Shown piece after piece: positions 7,833 to 17,122 of a DNA stretch of 64,000 bases. Below the pieces are notes generated by a model. The model was not told the DNA's origin, ran no database searches, and was given only the letters and a program-made list of their open reading frames with translations. The stretch's first letter is position 1, and each line of letters opens with the position of its first letter. A program made the translations under genes and the position numbers. The DNA comes from Bog-473 sp963742035 (GTDB taxonomy: Bacteria > Actinomycetota > Acidimicrobiia > Acidimicrobiales > RAAP-2): assembly GCA_963742035.1 (NCBI GenBank), contig CAVUKH010000002.1, positions 62,001 through 126,000 on the forward strand. Direction: 5' to 3'.

Positions 7833-8366
7833 TCAGCCATGACGGTGCATGGCCGGCGACTGTCGCAACGGCGCCCCGGCCGCTTCCAACCAGGTGGTGA
7901 TGACCACGTCGGCTTCTTCCAGCTCGCTCTCGGTGACGTAGAGGCCCCGGGTGGGCAGCGTCGCGCCGAGCTCCACCAGCACGGGTCGGAGGTGCACTTC
8001 CACGGCGAGGGCGTGGCGGGCTCCGGCGCCCGTCATGACCGGGACCACGGTGACGCCCTGGAGGTCGGACGTGCTGAACCAGTCGAGGAAGGACTTGAGC
8101 AGTCCGGTGTAGCTCGCCTTGTAGGTCGGGGAGGCCACGACGACCAGCGCACAGGACCGGATCCCGTCGACGGCCTCCCGCACGCCGGTCGACGACCAGT
8201 CGAACAGCTGCGGGCCCAACTCGGCGAGGTCGATCCTGAGCATGTCGGCACCGTCGAGCCCAGCCGCCTCGGCTGCGGCGGCCGCGACCTGCGTCGCCAG
8301 CTCGAGCGTGCGCGACTGCGCCTTGGGGTTTCCCACCACGAGTCCGACCGTGGGCATGGCGACCAT
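7833..8366 (-). CDS. NADPH-dependent FMN reductase family protein, 177 aa
   Basis: Flavodoxin-fold reductase that would supply reduced flavin or reduce quinones. The FMN-phosphate loop is GNPKAQSRT near residues 12-20 and the second flavin loop is SPTYKASYTGLLKSFLDW around 80-97. The ATG at 8366 overlaps the TGA of the upstream gene by one base (TGATG), so it is translationally coupled as last gene of the operon 11399-7833. A longer upstream frame lies inside the preceding gene and was rejected. It could feed FMNH2 to one of the flavin-dependent oxidoreductases in the window (inference). Confidence 0.85.
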   Translation of the reverse strand: MVAMPTVGLVVGNPKAQSRTLELATQVAAAAAEAAGLDGADMLRIDLAELGPQLFDWSSTGVREAVDGIRSCALVVVASPTYKASYTGLLKSFLDWFSTSDLQGVTVVPVMTGAGARHALAVEVHLRPVLVELGATLPTRGLYVTESELEEADVVITTWLEAAGAPLRQSPAMHRHG

Positions 8367-9406
8367 CAGCCGAGGTTGGCCACGACCTGGGGCAGGTCGT
8401 CGATGGTCCGGATGCCGGGCTCCGCCGCGCAGACGAAGGGAATGGCGTTGACGGGACGGTGCGCCGTCAGGCCGGGCGAGGTCGCCGCCCACTCCTCGGG
8501 GGGCACCGGGAACCGGATGTCGACGTCCAGGGGCGTGTCGCCCTGGACCAGCACGTGCCAGCCCGTCTCGCGGAGGTCCCAGGCCGGCTCGACGTCGCTC
8601 GTCAGGTACCAGTTGGCACTGAACGTGATCAGGGGTCGGCCGTGCCGGATGCCGCTCACCTGCATCCGTTGCGCGCCGATGGTGCCCGCCGCAAGGTGGC
8701 CGGCGGCGATCTCCACGTCGTGGCGAGCTGTGGCCACCTGTCCCGTTGCCTCGACCGAGTCCAGGGGGAGTGACAGGGCTGCGGCGATGGTCTCGAGCGA
8801 ACCGGCGAAGGAGGCACCGCCGTGCGCCTCCACGCCGCTCGGGTCGAAGGTGGCGGGGTCACGCCCGAAACCCATGAGGTCGAAGATCAGCTCGGGCGAG
8901 TTGCGCGACGACATGTCGGCGAACTCCTCAATCAGCACATGGTCGAGGCGGCGCTGCAGCGAGGTCAGGACGAGCGGCAGCGCCTCGGTGATGAACCCCG
9001 GGCTCGAGCCGGTGCTGTGCAGCGAGGATCCCCCCTTGCTGCAGGCCTCCTCAATCCGGCGACGGGTCTCCGGGTCGAGCCGTGCCGGGTTGTGGAATTC
9101 GCTGCGCGTCGACACCACGTTCGACCCGCTCTCCAGCAGCCGGCACAGCGCGTCCACGTCGACCCGATCGGCCATGTAGAGGACACAGTCCGGTCGGAGG
9201 GCGAGGATCTCCTCCACGTCCCGCGTGGCCACGACACCCGTCGGCGCGGTGCCGCACAGCTCCCCGGCGTCGCGTCCGGCCTTGTCCTCCGAGTAGACGT
9301 ACAACCCGACGAGGTCGAGGCCCGGATGCTCTATGACGGCCCGCAGGGAACGTGTCCCGATGTTGCCGGTGGCCCACTGGACGACGCTGAAGCGATCGGT
9401 GTTCAT
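8366..9406 (-). CDS. NAD(P)-binding dihydrodipicolinate-reductase-like oxidoreductase, 346 aa
   Basis: An N-terminal Rossmann domain begins VVQWATGNIGTRSLRAV (residues 8-24), the form seen in the actinobacterial NAD(P)H-dependent amine-dehydrogenase/DapB-like family. A middle segment has STGSSPGFITEALPL near 138, where real DapB enzymes carry different catalytic residues, so lysine biosynthesis is unlikely. ATG at 9406 follows GAGGAGG; the longer frame to 9706 lies inside the crotonase gene. It sits ten bases after the crotonase and overlaps the FMN reductase. Family members are common in catabolic clusters but the reaction is not established. Confidence 0.78.
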   Translation of the reverse strand: MNTDRFSVVQWATGNIGTRSLRAVIEHPGLDLVGLYVYSEDKAGRDAGELCGTAPTGVVATRDVEEILALRPDCVLYMADRVDVDALCRLLESGSNVVSTRSEFHNPARLDPETRRRIEEACSKGGSSLHSTGSSPGFITEALPLVLTSLQRRLDHVLIEEFADMSSRNSPELIFDLMGFGRDPATFDPSGVEAHGGASFAGSLETIAAALSLPLDSVEATGQVATARHDVEIAAGHLAAGTIGAQRMQVSGIRHGRPLITFSANWYLTSDVEPAWDLRETGWHVLVQGDTPLDVDIRFPVPPEEWAATSPGLTAHRPVNAIPFVCAAEPGIRTIDDLPQVVANLG

Positions 9407-9416
9407 GACGGCCTCC

Positions 9417-10169
9417 TCAACGCCCGGTCCATTGCGGCGAACGCTTCTCGGCGAAGGCCCGTGCGCCCTCTTGCGAGTCGTCTGAATGGAAGACCGCGTC
9501 AACGAGTTCGCGTTGCAACGGCCAGAGCTCGTCCTCGGATCGGCCCGGCGCCAGGCGAACCATGCGCTTGACCGCCTCGACGCCGAGGGGAGCGTTCCGG
9601 GCGATGGCGGTCGCCAACTCCAGTGCGGTGTCGAGTGCCTGCCCCGGCTCGCACATGCGCACAATGAGGCCGTGGGCCAGTGCCGTCGATGCACCGAGGG
9701 GCTCACCGGTCAATGCCATCTCGGTGACCAGGGATTGCGGGAGATGGCGAGGGAGGCGCAGCAGCGCACCGCCGCCCGGAAACAACCCGAACTTCACTTC
9801 GGGCGAGCCGAACCTGGCCTCGCTCGACGCCACCAGGAGGTCGGCCACGAGCGCCAGCTCCAATCCGCCGCCCACGGCGACGCCCTCGATGGCCGCGATG
9901 AGCGGCTTGCGACACCCGTCGCGGAAGACGTCGTCAATGCCCTCGGGCAGCCCGTCGCGGGCGAAGGCCTTGAGGTCCATGCCGGCGCAGAACGAGCCGC
10001 CGGCGCCGGTGAGGACGCCGACGCGCAGTCCGTCGTCGGTGTCCAGCGCCGCCAGCGCGGCGAGGACGCCGCGGGACATGTGCGAGTCGATGGCGTTCTT
10101 GACCTCGGGCCGGTCCAGGGTGATGACGAGGACGTCGCCGATCGTCGTGGTGGTGACCGCCTCAGTCAC
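9417..10169 (-). CDS. Enoyl-CoA hydratase/isomerase (crotonase) family, 250 aa
   Basis: Crotonase-fold enzyme hydrating a 2-enoyl-CoA. The first oxyanion-hole stretch is GSFCAGMDLKAF (58-69) and the second is EGVAVGGGLELAL (95-107). Both catalytic glutamates of true hydratases are present, Glu104 and Glu124 (SPEVKFG), so hydratase activity is plausible. The GTG start at 10169 begins MTEAVTTTTIG. It is the second gene of the operon headed by the P450 at 11399 (30-base gap) and is followed after ten bases by the Rossmann protein. Confidence 0.9.
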   Translation of the reverse strand: MTEAVTTTTIGDVLVITLDRPEVKNAIDSHMSRGVLAALAALDTDDGLRVGVLTGAGGSFCAGMDLKAFARDGLPEGIDDVFRDGCRKPLIAAIEGVAVGGGLELALVADLLVASSEARFGSPEVKFGLFPGGGALLRLPRHLPQSLVTEMALTGEPLGASTALAHGLIVRMCEPGQALDTALELATAIARNAPLGVEAVKRMVRLAPGRSEDELWPLQRELVDAVFHSDDSQEGARAFAEKRSPQWTGR

Positions 10170-10199
10170 GGTCGTCCCCGTACGCCGCTGTCCGGGGCG

Positions 10200-11399
10200 T
10201 CACGGGACCAGCACCGGGAGCTTCTCCCAGCCCCGCACCGTCGACGTCCGCGCCTGCACGGCGTTGTCCGTGTCGACCTCCCATTCGGGAAACCGCTTCA
10301 ACACCTCTTCCAGCGCCACGCGCGCCTCCAGCCGCGCCAGGTGTGCGCCCAGACAGAAGTGCAACCCGTAGCCGAAGCTCAAATGGCGTTGGGCCTTGCG
10401 GCGGATGTCGAACCGGTCGGGGTCGTCGAACCGCCGCTCGTCACGGTTGGCCGACGCGTTCAGCAGGACCATGACGCTGCCGGCCGGCACGGTCCGGCCG
10501 TGGTGCTGGACGTCGGTCGTGACGTAGCGCGCCTGGACGGGGGAGGGTGGCTCGTAGCGCAGGCATTCCTCCACGGCAGCCGGGATCAGCGACGGGTCCG
10601 CCACCAGCTGCGCCCGTTGCTCGGGATGTTCGGCCAGCAGCTTGCCGGCCCAGCCGATGAGGCGCGTCGTCGTCTCGTTCCCCGCCCCGGAGAGCAGGCC
10701 GATGTACCCGAGGATCTCGTCCCGGGTCAGGGTGCGCACGGTCCCGTCCACATCGGTGAACTCCGCGGTGAGCAGCTCGGTCATCAGGTCGTCGGAGGGG
10801 TGCTCGGCCCGCCAGTCGATGTACGCGCCGTAGTCCGAGTCGGTCTGGCCCCCCTGACTGAAGTCGACTTCGGGCATGACACCCTCTTCGAGCCGGAGGC
10901 CATCGTCAATGTGGTCGCGGATCGTCTGTTGGTCCTCCTCGGGAATGCCGAGCAGCATGCCGATGGTGCGCATGGGGATCTCGGCGCCGAGGTCGAGGAT
11001 GAAGTCGAAGCCGCCTTGCCCGACCAACGGATCCAGCGTGCGCGCTGCGTAGTCTCGCACCTGGGGCTCAATGGCCGCCATGCGGCGCGGCGTGAAGACG
11101 CGGCTCATGATGCCGCGGTGGAGGTCGTGGTCGGGCGGGTCTTCGAAAATGAACATGCCCGGGGGCATCTCCATCTCCGCCTTGATGATCTCGAGCACCG
11201 AGCCCTTCGCCGAGCTGTAGGTCTGCCACTCGACCAGCGCGCGCTCCACGTCGTCGTAGCGGCTGATGGCGTAGAAGTCGTACTTCTCGTTGTAGAAGAG
11301 CGGGGCCTCGTCGCGCAGCCGCTTCCACACAGGGTAGGGATCGGCGTCGATGTCGAAGTCGTAGGGGTCGTAATACGGCGTGGGCGTCGTGGTGACCAT
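10200..11399 (-). CDS. Cytochrome P450, 399 aa
   Basis: P450 monooxygenase. I-helix motif SGAGNETTTR, K-helix ExxR in EECLR, and heme loop FGYGLHFCLGAH with Cys349 as iron ligand. ATG at 11399 has GGAGAGGGAGAAG just upstream; an upstream extension lacks an RBS. It is strikingly similar to the P450 at 25027-26226: both are 399 residues with Cys349, both read ADPYPV near residue 20 and STVRGWE near the end. It heads the operon P450-crotonase-Rossmann protein-FMN reductase and is divergent from the acyl-CoA synthetase at 11531, with an AT-rich patch at 11460-11490 that may hold promoters. Confidence 0.92.
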   Translation of the reverse strand: MVTTTPTPYYDPYDFDIDADPYPVWKRLRDEAPLFYNEKYDFYAISRYDDVERALVEWQTYSSAKGSVLEIIKAEMEMPPGMFIFEDPPDHDLHRGIMSRVFTPRRMAAIEPQVRDYAARTLDPLVGQGGFDFILDLGAEIPMRTIGMLLGIPEEDQQTIRDHIDDGLRLEEGVMPEVDFSQGGQTDSDYGAYIDWRAEHPSDDLMTELLTAEFTDVDGTVRTLTRDEILGYIGLLSGAGNETTTRLIGWAGKLLAEHPEQRAQLVADPSLIPAAVEECLRYEPPSPVQARYVTTDVQHHGRTVPAGSVMVLLNASANRDERRFDDPDRFDIRRKAQRHLSFGYGLHFCLGAHLARLEARVALEEVLKRFPEWEVDTDNAVQARTSTVRGWEKLPVLVP

Positions 11400-11530
11400 G
11401 TCTTCTCCCTCTCCAGCATCGCGAGGCGGCGAGTCCCACGTTCGTGCGGGGTCTCGGTTCGAAAGTATCATTATTGTATGGAAAGAAGGCCATTCTCAGA
11501 GGGTGGCGGCCTGCCGGTGGGGTTCCGGCG

Positions 11531-13147
11531 GTGAGCCCCGAGCCCGCCGCCACGCCCGAGCCCGCCGCGGCCTGGCCCTCCATCCCCGCCCTGCTCGGCG
11601 CGACGGCGCAGCGGTTCGGAGACCGGCTGGCCGTGCGCGACGGGGCGAGTGATCTGTCGTACACGGCGTTGGCCGCAGCGGCCGACGAGTTCGGTGCGGC
11701 GCTCGTCGCGGCGGGGGTCGAGCCCGGCGATCGGGTGGCGATCTGGTGCGGCAACTGCGTCGAGTGGACGGTGGCGGCGCTCGGGCTGTTCGCCGCCGGT
11801 GCGGTCCTCGTGCCGATCAACACGCGCTTCAAAGGCGCCGAGGCCGCGGTCATCCTGGCGCGGAGCGGGGCCCGCGTCCTCGTCACCGTCACCGATTTCC
11901 TGGGCACCGACTACGTGGCCATGCTCGAGGACACCGGCAGCGACCTGCCGCAGCTCCGCACGGTCGTCGTCGCCAAGGGGGACGCGACCGGAGGCGCGGT
12001 GTCGTGGACGGACTTCCTGGCCGGAGCCACCGCCGGCGCCCGGGCCGAGGTGGCGCGTCGCAGTGCCGCTCTCGGTCCGGACGATCCGTCGGACATCCTC
12101 TTCACCTCGGGTACGACCGGCGTCCCCAAGGGCGTTGTGATGACCCATGGCCGCACCCTCATTGTGGCCACGGACTGGGTGGCCATGAGCGGCCTCGGCG
12201 CCGGCGACGTCTATCTCCAGGTGAACCCCTACTTCCACATGTTCGGCCTCAAGGCCGGCATCCTCGCCAGCGTCGTGGCCGGCGCCACCATGGTGCCGGA
12301 GCCCGTCTTCGACGTCGACCGGGTCCTGGCCCGCGTCGCCGCCGAGCATGTCACCGTGCTCCCGGGACCGCCCACGCTCTACCAATCCATCCTCGACCAC
12401 CCGGAGCGGTCACGCTACGACCTCTCGTCGTTGCGCGTGGCGGTGACCGGCTCGGCCGACATCCCGGTCGAATTGATCCGCCGCGTCCACGACGAGCTGC
12501 CTTTCTCGAGGATCGTCACGGGCTATGGGCTCACCGAGGGCGGGACGGCCTGCGCCACCTCCGAGGACGACGATGCCGAGGCGATCGCCACGACGGTGGG
12601 CCGGCCCCGCCCGGGGTTCGAGCTGCGCGTCGTCGGGGAGGACGGGCGCGCCCTCGGGACGGGCGAGGCCGGTGAGGTCCTGCTCCGCGGCGGCAGCATC
12701 ATGGCGGGCTACCTCGACGATCCGGAGGAGACGGCCAAGGTGCTCTCGGCTGACGGCTGGCTGCGTACGGGCGACCTCGGCGAAGTGGACGAGGCGGGCC
12801 GGCTCCGCATCGTCGGCCGGGTCAAGGACATGTTCATCGTCGGGGGCTTCAACGCGTACCCGGCCGAAATCGAGAACACGTTGCTGCGGCACCCGGCCGT
12901 CCAGCAGGCGGCGGTGATCGGCATCCCCGACCGGCGGCTCGGCGAGGTGGGCATGGCCTTCGTCGTGGTGTCCGGGGACGTCACCGGCGACGACATCATG
13001 GAATGGAGCAGGAGCGAGATGGCCAATTACAAGGTCCCCCGGGTCGTCGAGATCGTCCATGCACTCCCGGTGGGCGCGACCGGCAAGGTACTCAAGGACG
13101 TGCTCCGGGACCAGGTCTCGGGGCGCCCGGGCTCCGGCACGCCATGA
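11531..13147 (+). CDS. AMP-dependent acyl-CoA synthetase/ligase, 538 aa
   Basis: Activates a carboxylic acid to its CoA thioester through an acyl-adenylate. The ATP motif FTSGTTGVPKGVVMTH lies near residues 195-210, YGLTEGG near 338, the TGD hinge region follows, and the A8 loop GRVKDMFIVGGFNAYPAEIE precedes the C-terminal lysine in GKVLKDVL. The GTG at 11531 is the most likely start because the family core begins about 15 residues later; the RBS is weak, and a frame open to 11444 makes the start uncertain. It overlaps the CoA transferase by four bases (ATGA). Chain preference is not evident. Confidence 0.88.
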   Translation: MSPEPAATPEPAAAWPSIPALLGATAQRFGDRLAVRDGASDLSYTALAAAADEFGAALVAAGVEPGDRVAIWCGNCVEWTVAALGLFAAGAVLVPINTRFKGAEAAVILARSGARVLVTVTDFLGTDYVAMLEDTGSDLPQLRTVVVAKGDATGGAVSWTDFLAGATAGARAEVARRSAALGPDDPSDILFTSGTTGVPKGVVMTHGRTLIVATDWVAMSGLGAGDVYLQVNPYFHMFGLKAGILASVVAGATMVPEPVFDVDRVLARVAAEHVTVLPGPPTLYQSILDHPERSRYDLSSLRVAVTGSADIPVELIRRVHDELPFSRIVTGYGLTEGGTACATSEDDDAEAIATTVGRPRPGFELRVVGEDGRALGTGEAGEVLLRGGSIMAGYLDDPEETAKVLSADGWLRTGDLGEVDEAGRLRIVGRVKDMFIVGGFNAYPAEIENTLLRHPAVQQAAVIGIPDRRLGEVGMAFVVVSGDVTGDDIMEWSRSEMANYKVPRVVEIVHALPVGATGKVLKDVLRDQVSGRPGSGTP

Positions 13148-14406
13148 CGACCGAGCACCAGGGCCTGACTGCGCTCACCGGCCTGCGCGTGGTGGAGATG
13201 GGCGTCTGGGTCGCCGCCCCGTCGGCTGGTGCGCTGCTCGCTGACTGGGGCGCCGACGTCGTCAAGGTGGAACCACCGAGCGGCGACCCGATGCGGAGCG
13301 CCTTCGGTTCGCTCGGGATCGGCAAGGACTTCCCGAACCCGGCCTTCGCGCAGGACAACCGGGGCAAGCGCAGCGTCATGCTCGATCTGCGCGACCAGCA
13401 GGCGCGGCAGAGCCTGGAGGAGCTGCTCTCGACCGCGGACGTGTTCCTCACCAACCTGCGTCCCGATGCGCTCGACGGGCTCGACCTCGAGCCCTCCGCC
13501 ACCGTCGCCCGCCACCCCCGCCTCGTCTACTGCAGCGTGAGCGGATACGGCCTGCAGGGTCAGGACCGCAACCGTCCGGCCTACGACATCGGGGCCTTCT
13601 GGGCCCGCTCCGGCCTCTCGGTGCAACTGGCCAACAGCGAAGGCGTTCCCCTCAACGCGCGGGGAGGTATCGGGGACCACATCAGCGGGCTGGCCGCCCT
13701 GGCAGGCCTGTTGGCCGCTGTGCTCGAGCAGCGCCAGACCGGTCGCGGTCGCGTCGTCGAGGTCTCACTGCTCCGGACCGGCACCTACGTGCTCGGGTGG
13801 GATCTCAGCCTCCAGGAGACCGTCGGCAAGGTGGCAAAGTCGGAGGCCCGACAGAACAACCAGACGCCCCTCATGAACTCCTACCGGACCAAGGACGAGC
13901 GCTGGTTCTTCTTTACCGGCCTCGAAGCGGACCGCCATGTCGACAGCGTGTGCCGCGCCCTCGGCCGGCCCGATCTCTTGGACGATCCCCGCTTCGCCGA
14001 CGCCCGGGCCCTGCGCACGAACCGCGCCGAGGTGATCGCCGTTCTCGACGACATTGTGGCCGAACGTACGCTCGCCGAGTGGGCCGAGCGCTTCGACGCC
14101 GTGGGCGTGTGGTGGGCGCCGGCGCAGGGGCCGGCGGACGTGCTGGAGGATCCGCAGCTCGCCGCCAATGACGGGTTCCTCGAGCTGCGCAACGAGACCG
14201 ACGGGACCACGCAGCGTTCCGTCAACGGCCCGGTGAGCTTCTCGGACCTCCCCGTCGGGCGGGCCGCACCGGCGCCGCTCTTGGGCGAGCACACCGACGA
14301 GGTGTTGGCCGAGCTCGCCACGCGCCGGCCGGACGACGAGGCGACCACCGAGACGGTGCCGCTCAGCCCTGGGCGCGGGCCCGGGCCAGGAGGCCCCGGG
14401 CGATGA
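13144..14406 (+). CDS. CaiB/BaiF (family III) CoA transferase, 420 aa
   Basis: Transfers CoA between an acyl-CoA and a free acid. The N-terminal LTGLRVVEMG...ADWGADVVKVEPPSGD signature is complete. The catalytic Asp that forms the acyl anhydride is Asp178 in GGIGDHISG. The start ATG overlaps the synthetase stop (ATGA at 13144-13147), so the two are coupled. Its last 44 bases overlap the convergent acyl-CoA dehydrogenase gene (14363-14406); the proline/glycine-rich tail encoded there is probably not essential. Donor and acceptor are unknown. Confidence 0.9.
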   Translation: MTTEHQGLTALTGLRVVEMGVWVAAPSAGALLADWGADVVKVEPPSGDPMRSAFGSLGIGKDFPNPAFAQDNRGKRSVMLDLRDQQARQSLEELLSTADVFLTNLRPDALDGLDLEPSATVARHPRLVYCSVSGYGLQGQDRNRPAYDIGAFWARSGLSVQLANSEGVPLNARGGIGDHISGLAALAGLLAAVLEQRQTGRGRVVEVSLLRTGTYVLGWDLSLQETVGKVAKSEARQNNQTPLMNSYRTKDERWFFFTGLEADRHVDSVCRALGRPDLLDDPRFADARALRTNRAEVIAVLDDIVAERTLAEWAERFDAVGVWWAPAQGPADVLEDPQLAANDGFLELRNETDGTTQRSVNGPVSFSDLPVGRAAPAPLLGEHTDEVLAELATRRPDDEATTETVPLSPGRGPGPGGPGR

Positions 14407-15529
14407 CGATGCGCTGAATCTCGTTGGTCCCTTCGCCGATGATCATCAGCGGCGCGTCGCGGTAGTAGCGCTCCACCGGGAACTCGGTGGTGTAGCCGAC
14501 TCCGCCGTGAATGCGCATGGCCTCGGTGGCCAGCTCGAGCGCGGTCTCGCTGGCGAAGAGCTTCGCCATGCCGGCCTCGACGTCGCACCGTAGTCCCTTG
14601 GCCCGCCGCTCGGCCGCGTTGCGGGTGAGCAGCCGCGCCGCCTCCAGGCGGGTCGCCATGTCGGCCAGCTTCAGCTGGATCGCCTGGTGCTCGCCGATGA
14701 CCTTGCCCATGGTCTCGCGCTGCATGCTGTAGGCCAGCGCGGCGTCGAAGGCGGCCCTGGCCACACCCACTGCCCGCGCCGCGATGTTGATGCGTCCCAC
14801 CTCGAGCACACCGAGGATCTGCGGCAACCCGCGCCCGAGCTCGCCGATGACGTTGCCGGCGGGGATGCGGTGGTCGGTGTAGGCCATCTCCACCGTCTCG
14901 ACGCCGCGGTAGCCGAGCTTGCCCACATGCTTGCTCACAGCGATGCCTTCGAAGCGCGTGCCCGGCTCCTTCTCCACGATGAACGCAGTGATGCCCTCCT
15001 CGGAACGTGCGGCCAGCGCCACAAGGGAGGCGCGCTCGCCGTTCGTGACCCACGCCTTGCTGCCGTTGAGGATGTACTCGTCCCCGTCGCGTACCGCCCG
15101 GCACGAGATGTTGCGCGTGTCGCTCCCCGCATCGGGCTCGGAGAGCGAGAGGCAGCCCCGCCGTTCCCCCGTTGCCATGGAGGGGAGCCAGCGCTGCTTC
15201 TGGTCTTCGGTCCCGTGCGCCATGATCAGCGTTGCCGCCATGGTGTGCGTGTTCACAATGCCGGTCAGGCTCATCCAGCCGTAGGCCAGCTCCTCAATGA
15301 TGCCGATGTAGGTGAGCAGGTCGAGGCCGAGGCCGCCGTACTCCTCGGGGATGGTCACGCCGAAGAGCCCGAGCTCGCGCATCTGCGAGACGATCTCCTC
15401 GGGAAAGGTGTCCGATCGCTCGAGATCGGAGGCCACGGGGATGACCTCCCGCTCCACGAAACGGCGGACGGTCGCCACGATCTCGGCGCGGACGTCCTCG
15501 TCGGTCGCATTGATATTCGTGCTGCTCAT
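14363..15529 (-). CDS. Acyl-CoA dehydrogenase, 388 aa
   Basis: FAD-dependent flavoenzyme making a trans-2-enoyl-CoA. Full-length ACAD with the flavin stretch CLSLSEPDAGSDTR near 125-138, AWVTNGE near 160, and the C-terminal IGEGTNEIQR where Glu366 is the expected catalytic base. The nearest relatives by pattern are short/medium-chain or isobutyryl-type dehydrogenases. It ends inside the convergent CoA transferase gene. The start ATG at 15529 is divergent from the synthetase at 15597, sharing a 67-base intergenic region. Confidence 0.92.
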   Translation of the reverse strand: MSSTNINATDEDVRAEIVATVRRFVEREVIPVASDLERSDTFPEEIVSQMRELGLFGVTIPEEYGGLGLDLLTYIGIIEELAYGWMSLTGIVNTHTMAATLIMAHGTEDQKQRWLPSMATGERRGCLSLSEPDAGSDTRNISCRAVRDGDEYILNGSKAWVTNGERASLVALAARSEEGITAFIVEKEPGTRFEGIAVSKHVGKLGYRGVETVEMAYTDHRIPAGNVIGELGRGLPQILGVLEVGRINIAARAVGVARAAFDAALAYSMQRETMGKVIGEHQAIQLKLADMATRLEAARLLTRNAAERRAKGLRCDVEAGMAKLFASETALELATEAMRIHGGVGYTTEFPVERYYRDAPLMIIGEGTNEIQRIVIARGLLARARAQG

Positions 15530-15596
15530 GGCACTGATAACCCTACACTTCCTTGGTGTTGACGCCGGATCTCAATTCAGAGAAGAATGTTTCCCG

Positions 15597-17122
15597 ATGG
15601 CAACGGGCCTCATGCATCACGGGCTCGAGTCGGCCGCCGAGAACCGCCCCGACCACGTCGCCGTCGTGGCCGGCGACGACCGCTGGACGTACGGGGAGCT
15701 GAACCGGGCCGCCAATGCGCTGGCGCAGCACCTCGCCGTGCAGGGAGTGGGTCGGGGCGACCGCGTGGCGGTCATGACGTCGAACCGGCCCGAGTTCGTG
15801 ATCGCCGTCCACGCCGCCAGCAAGCTCGGTGCCGTCCCGGTCATGCTCAACTCCTCCTGGAAGGCGCTCGAGGTGGCCACCGCTCTCGGTTTGACCACGC
15901 CCCGCTACGGCGTGGCCGACGGCACCGGCGTCGTGCTGCTCGCCGACGGAACTCGGTGCGGAGTCGGTGCTCAATCTGGACGACGCCGCCACGGCGGTGC
16001 TGATCGACCGCAGCAGTGACAGCGGCCCGCGCCTGCGGTGGCGATCCGGTGAGACCGACGACGCCGTCTTCGTGTTCAGTTCCGGGACGACGGACCGGCC
16101 GAAGGCCGTCCGGCACATCCACCGCTCCATCGTCCTGGGGACGCAGCACTGGGTGACGGCGCTCGGGCTGGGCCCCGAGGACCGCTTCCAGGTGGCGACC
16201 CCGCCCTCGCACATTTTGGGCTTGTTGAACCTGCTCGCCGCCGCCGCGGCCGGCGCCACCGTCCGGCTGCACCGCCGCTTCGACCTCGACGAAGAGCTGC
16301 GCTGCATTCAAGACGAGCGCATGACGCTGGAGATGGCCGTCGCCCCGATCGCGCTGGCCATGGCCAACCACCACAACCTCGAGGACTACGACCTCTCGTC
16401 GCTGCGCTACGTCATGTGGGGCGCCACCCCGATCACGCCGAGCGTGGCCGAGACCGTCTCGGCCCGCACCGGAGTGCGCTGGCTTCCCGCCTACGGCACG
16501 AGCGAGGTACCCGTGATCACGGCCAACCCAGTGGACGATCCGGACAGGTGGCGCCTCGATTCCGCCGGGCTCCCGATCGGCGGTGTCACCCTGCGCGTCG
16601 TCGACCTCGAGAGCGGAGAAGTCCTGCCGCCGGGCGGCGTCGGGGAGGTCCAGGTGCTGAGCGACTCGGCCATGGCCGGTTACCTGCCCGACGAGGCCAC
16701 GGCCGCAGCGTTCGCCGACGGCTGGTACCGGACGGGGGATGTCGGCTGGTTGGAACCCGAAGGCTGGGTCCACCTGACCGACCGCAGCAAGGAGATGATC
16801 AAGGTGAGCGGCTTCCAGGTCGCGCCGGCCGAAATCGAGGCCGTGCTGCACGGCCACCCCGCCGTCGTCGACTGCGCTGTGTTCGGCGTCCCCGACGAGC
16901 GGGCCGGCGAGGTACCGGTGGCCGCCGTCCAGCTCGAGCCGGGCTCGGCCGTCACGCCCCGAAGAGCTGCAGCAGCTCGTCGGCGACTCGTTGGCCACCT
17001 ACAAGCGGCTGCACCACGTCGTCCTGGTCGACGCCGTTCCGCGTACCCCGTCGGGCAAGGTGCTGCGGCGCACCCTGCGTGACGAGTGGGCTCCGTCCCT
17101 GGCGCCCGCGTCCCCTGCCTGA
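15597..17122 (+). CDS. AMP-dependent acyl-CoA synthetase, interrupted by two frameshifts
   Basis: The N-terminal part reads MATGLMHHGLESAAENRPDH in the frame of 15597. Near 15950 the protein continues one frame over (VLNLDDAATAVLIDR), giving the ATP motif FSSGTTDRPKAV, YGTSEVP, RTGDVG and RSKEMIKVSGFQVAPAEIE. At a CCCC run near 16957 it shifts again, to EELQQLVGDSLATYK and the catalytic-lysine region TPSGKVLRRTLRDEW, ending at TGA 17120-17122. Restoring one base at each site gives a normal synthetase of about 507 residues. All motifs survive, so sequence error is more likely than decay. The stop overlaps the next gene by one base (TGATG). Confidence 0.82.

Noticed and set aside
8366..9406. 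True dihydrodipicolinate reductase (dapB) for lysine synthesis
   Set aside because: The Rossmann start fits, but length (346 aa versus about 250-270) and the catalytic region differ, and it sits in a catabolic operon.
9486..11534. A 682-codon open frame on the plus strand
   Set aside because: It is antisense to the crotonase and P450 genes, with low-complexity composition and no recognisable family.
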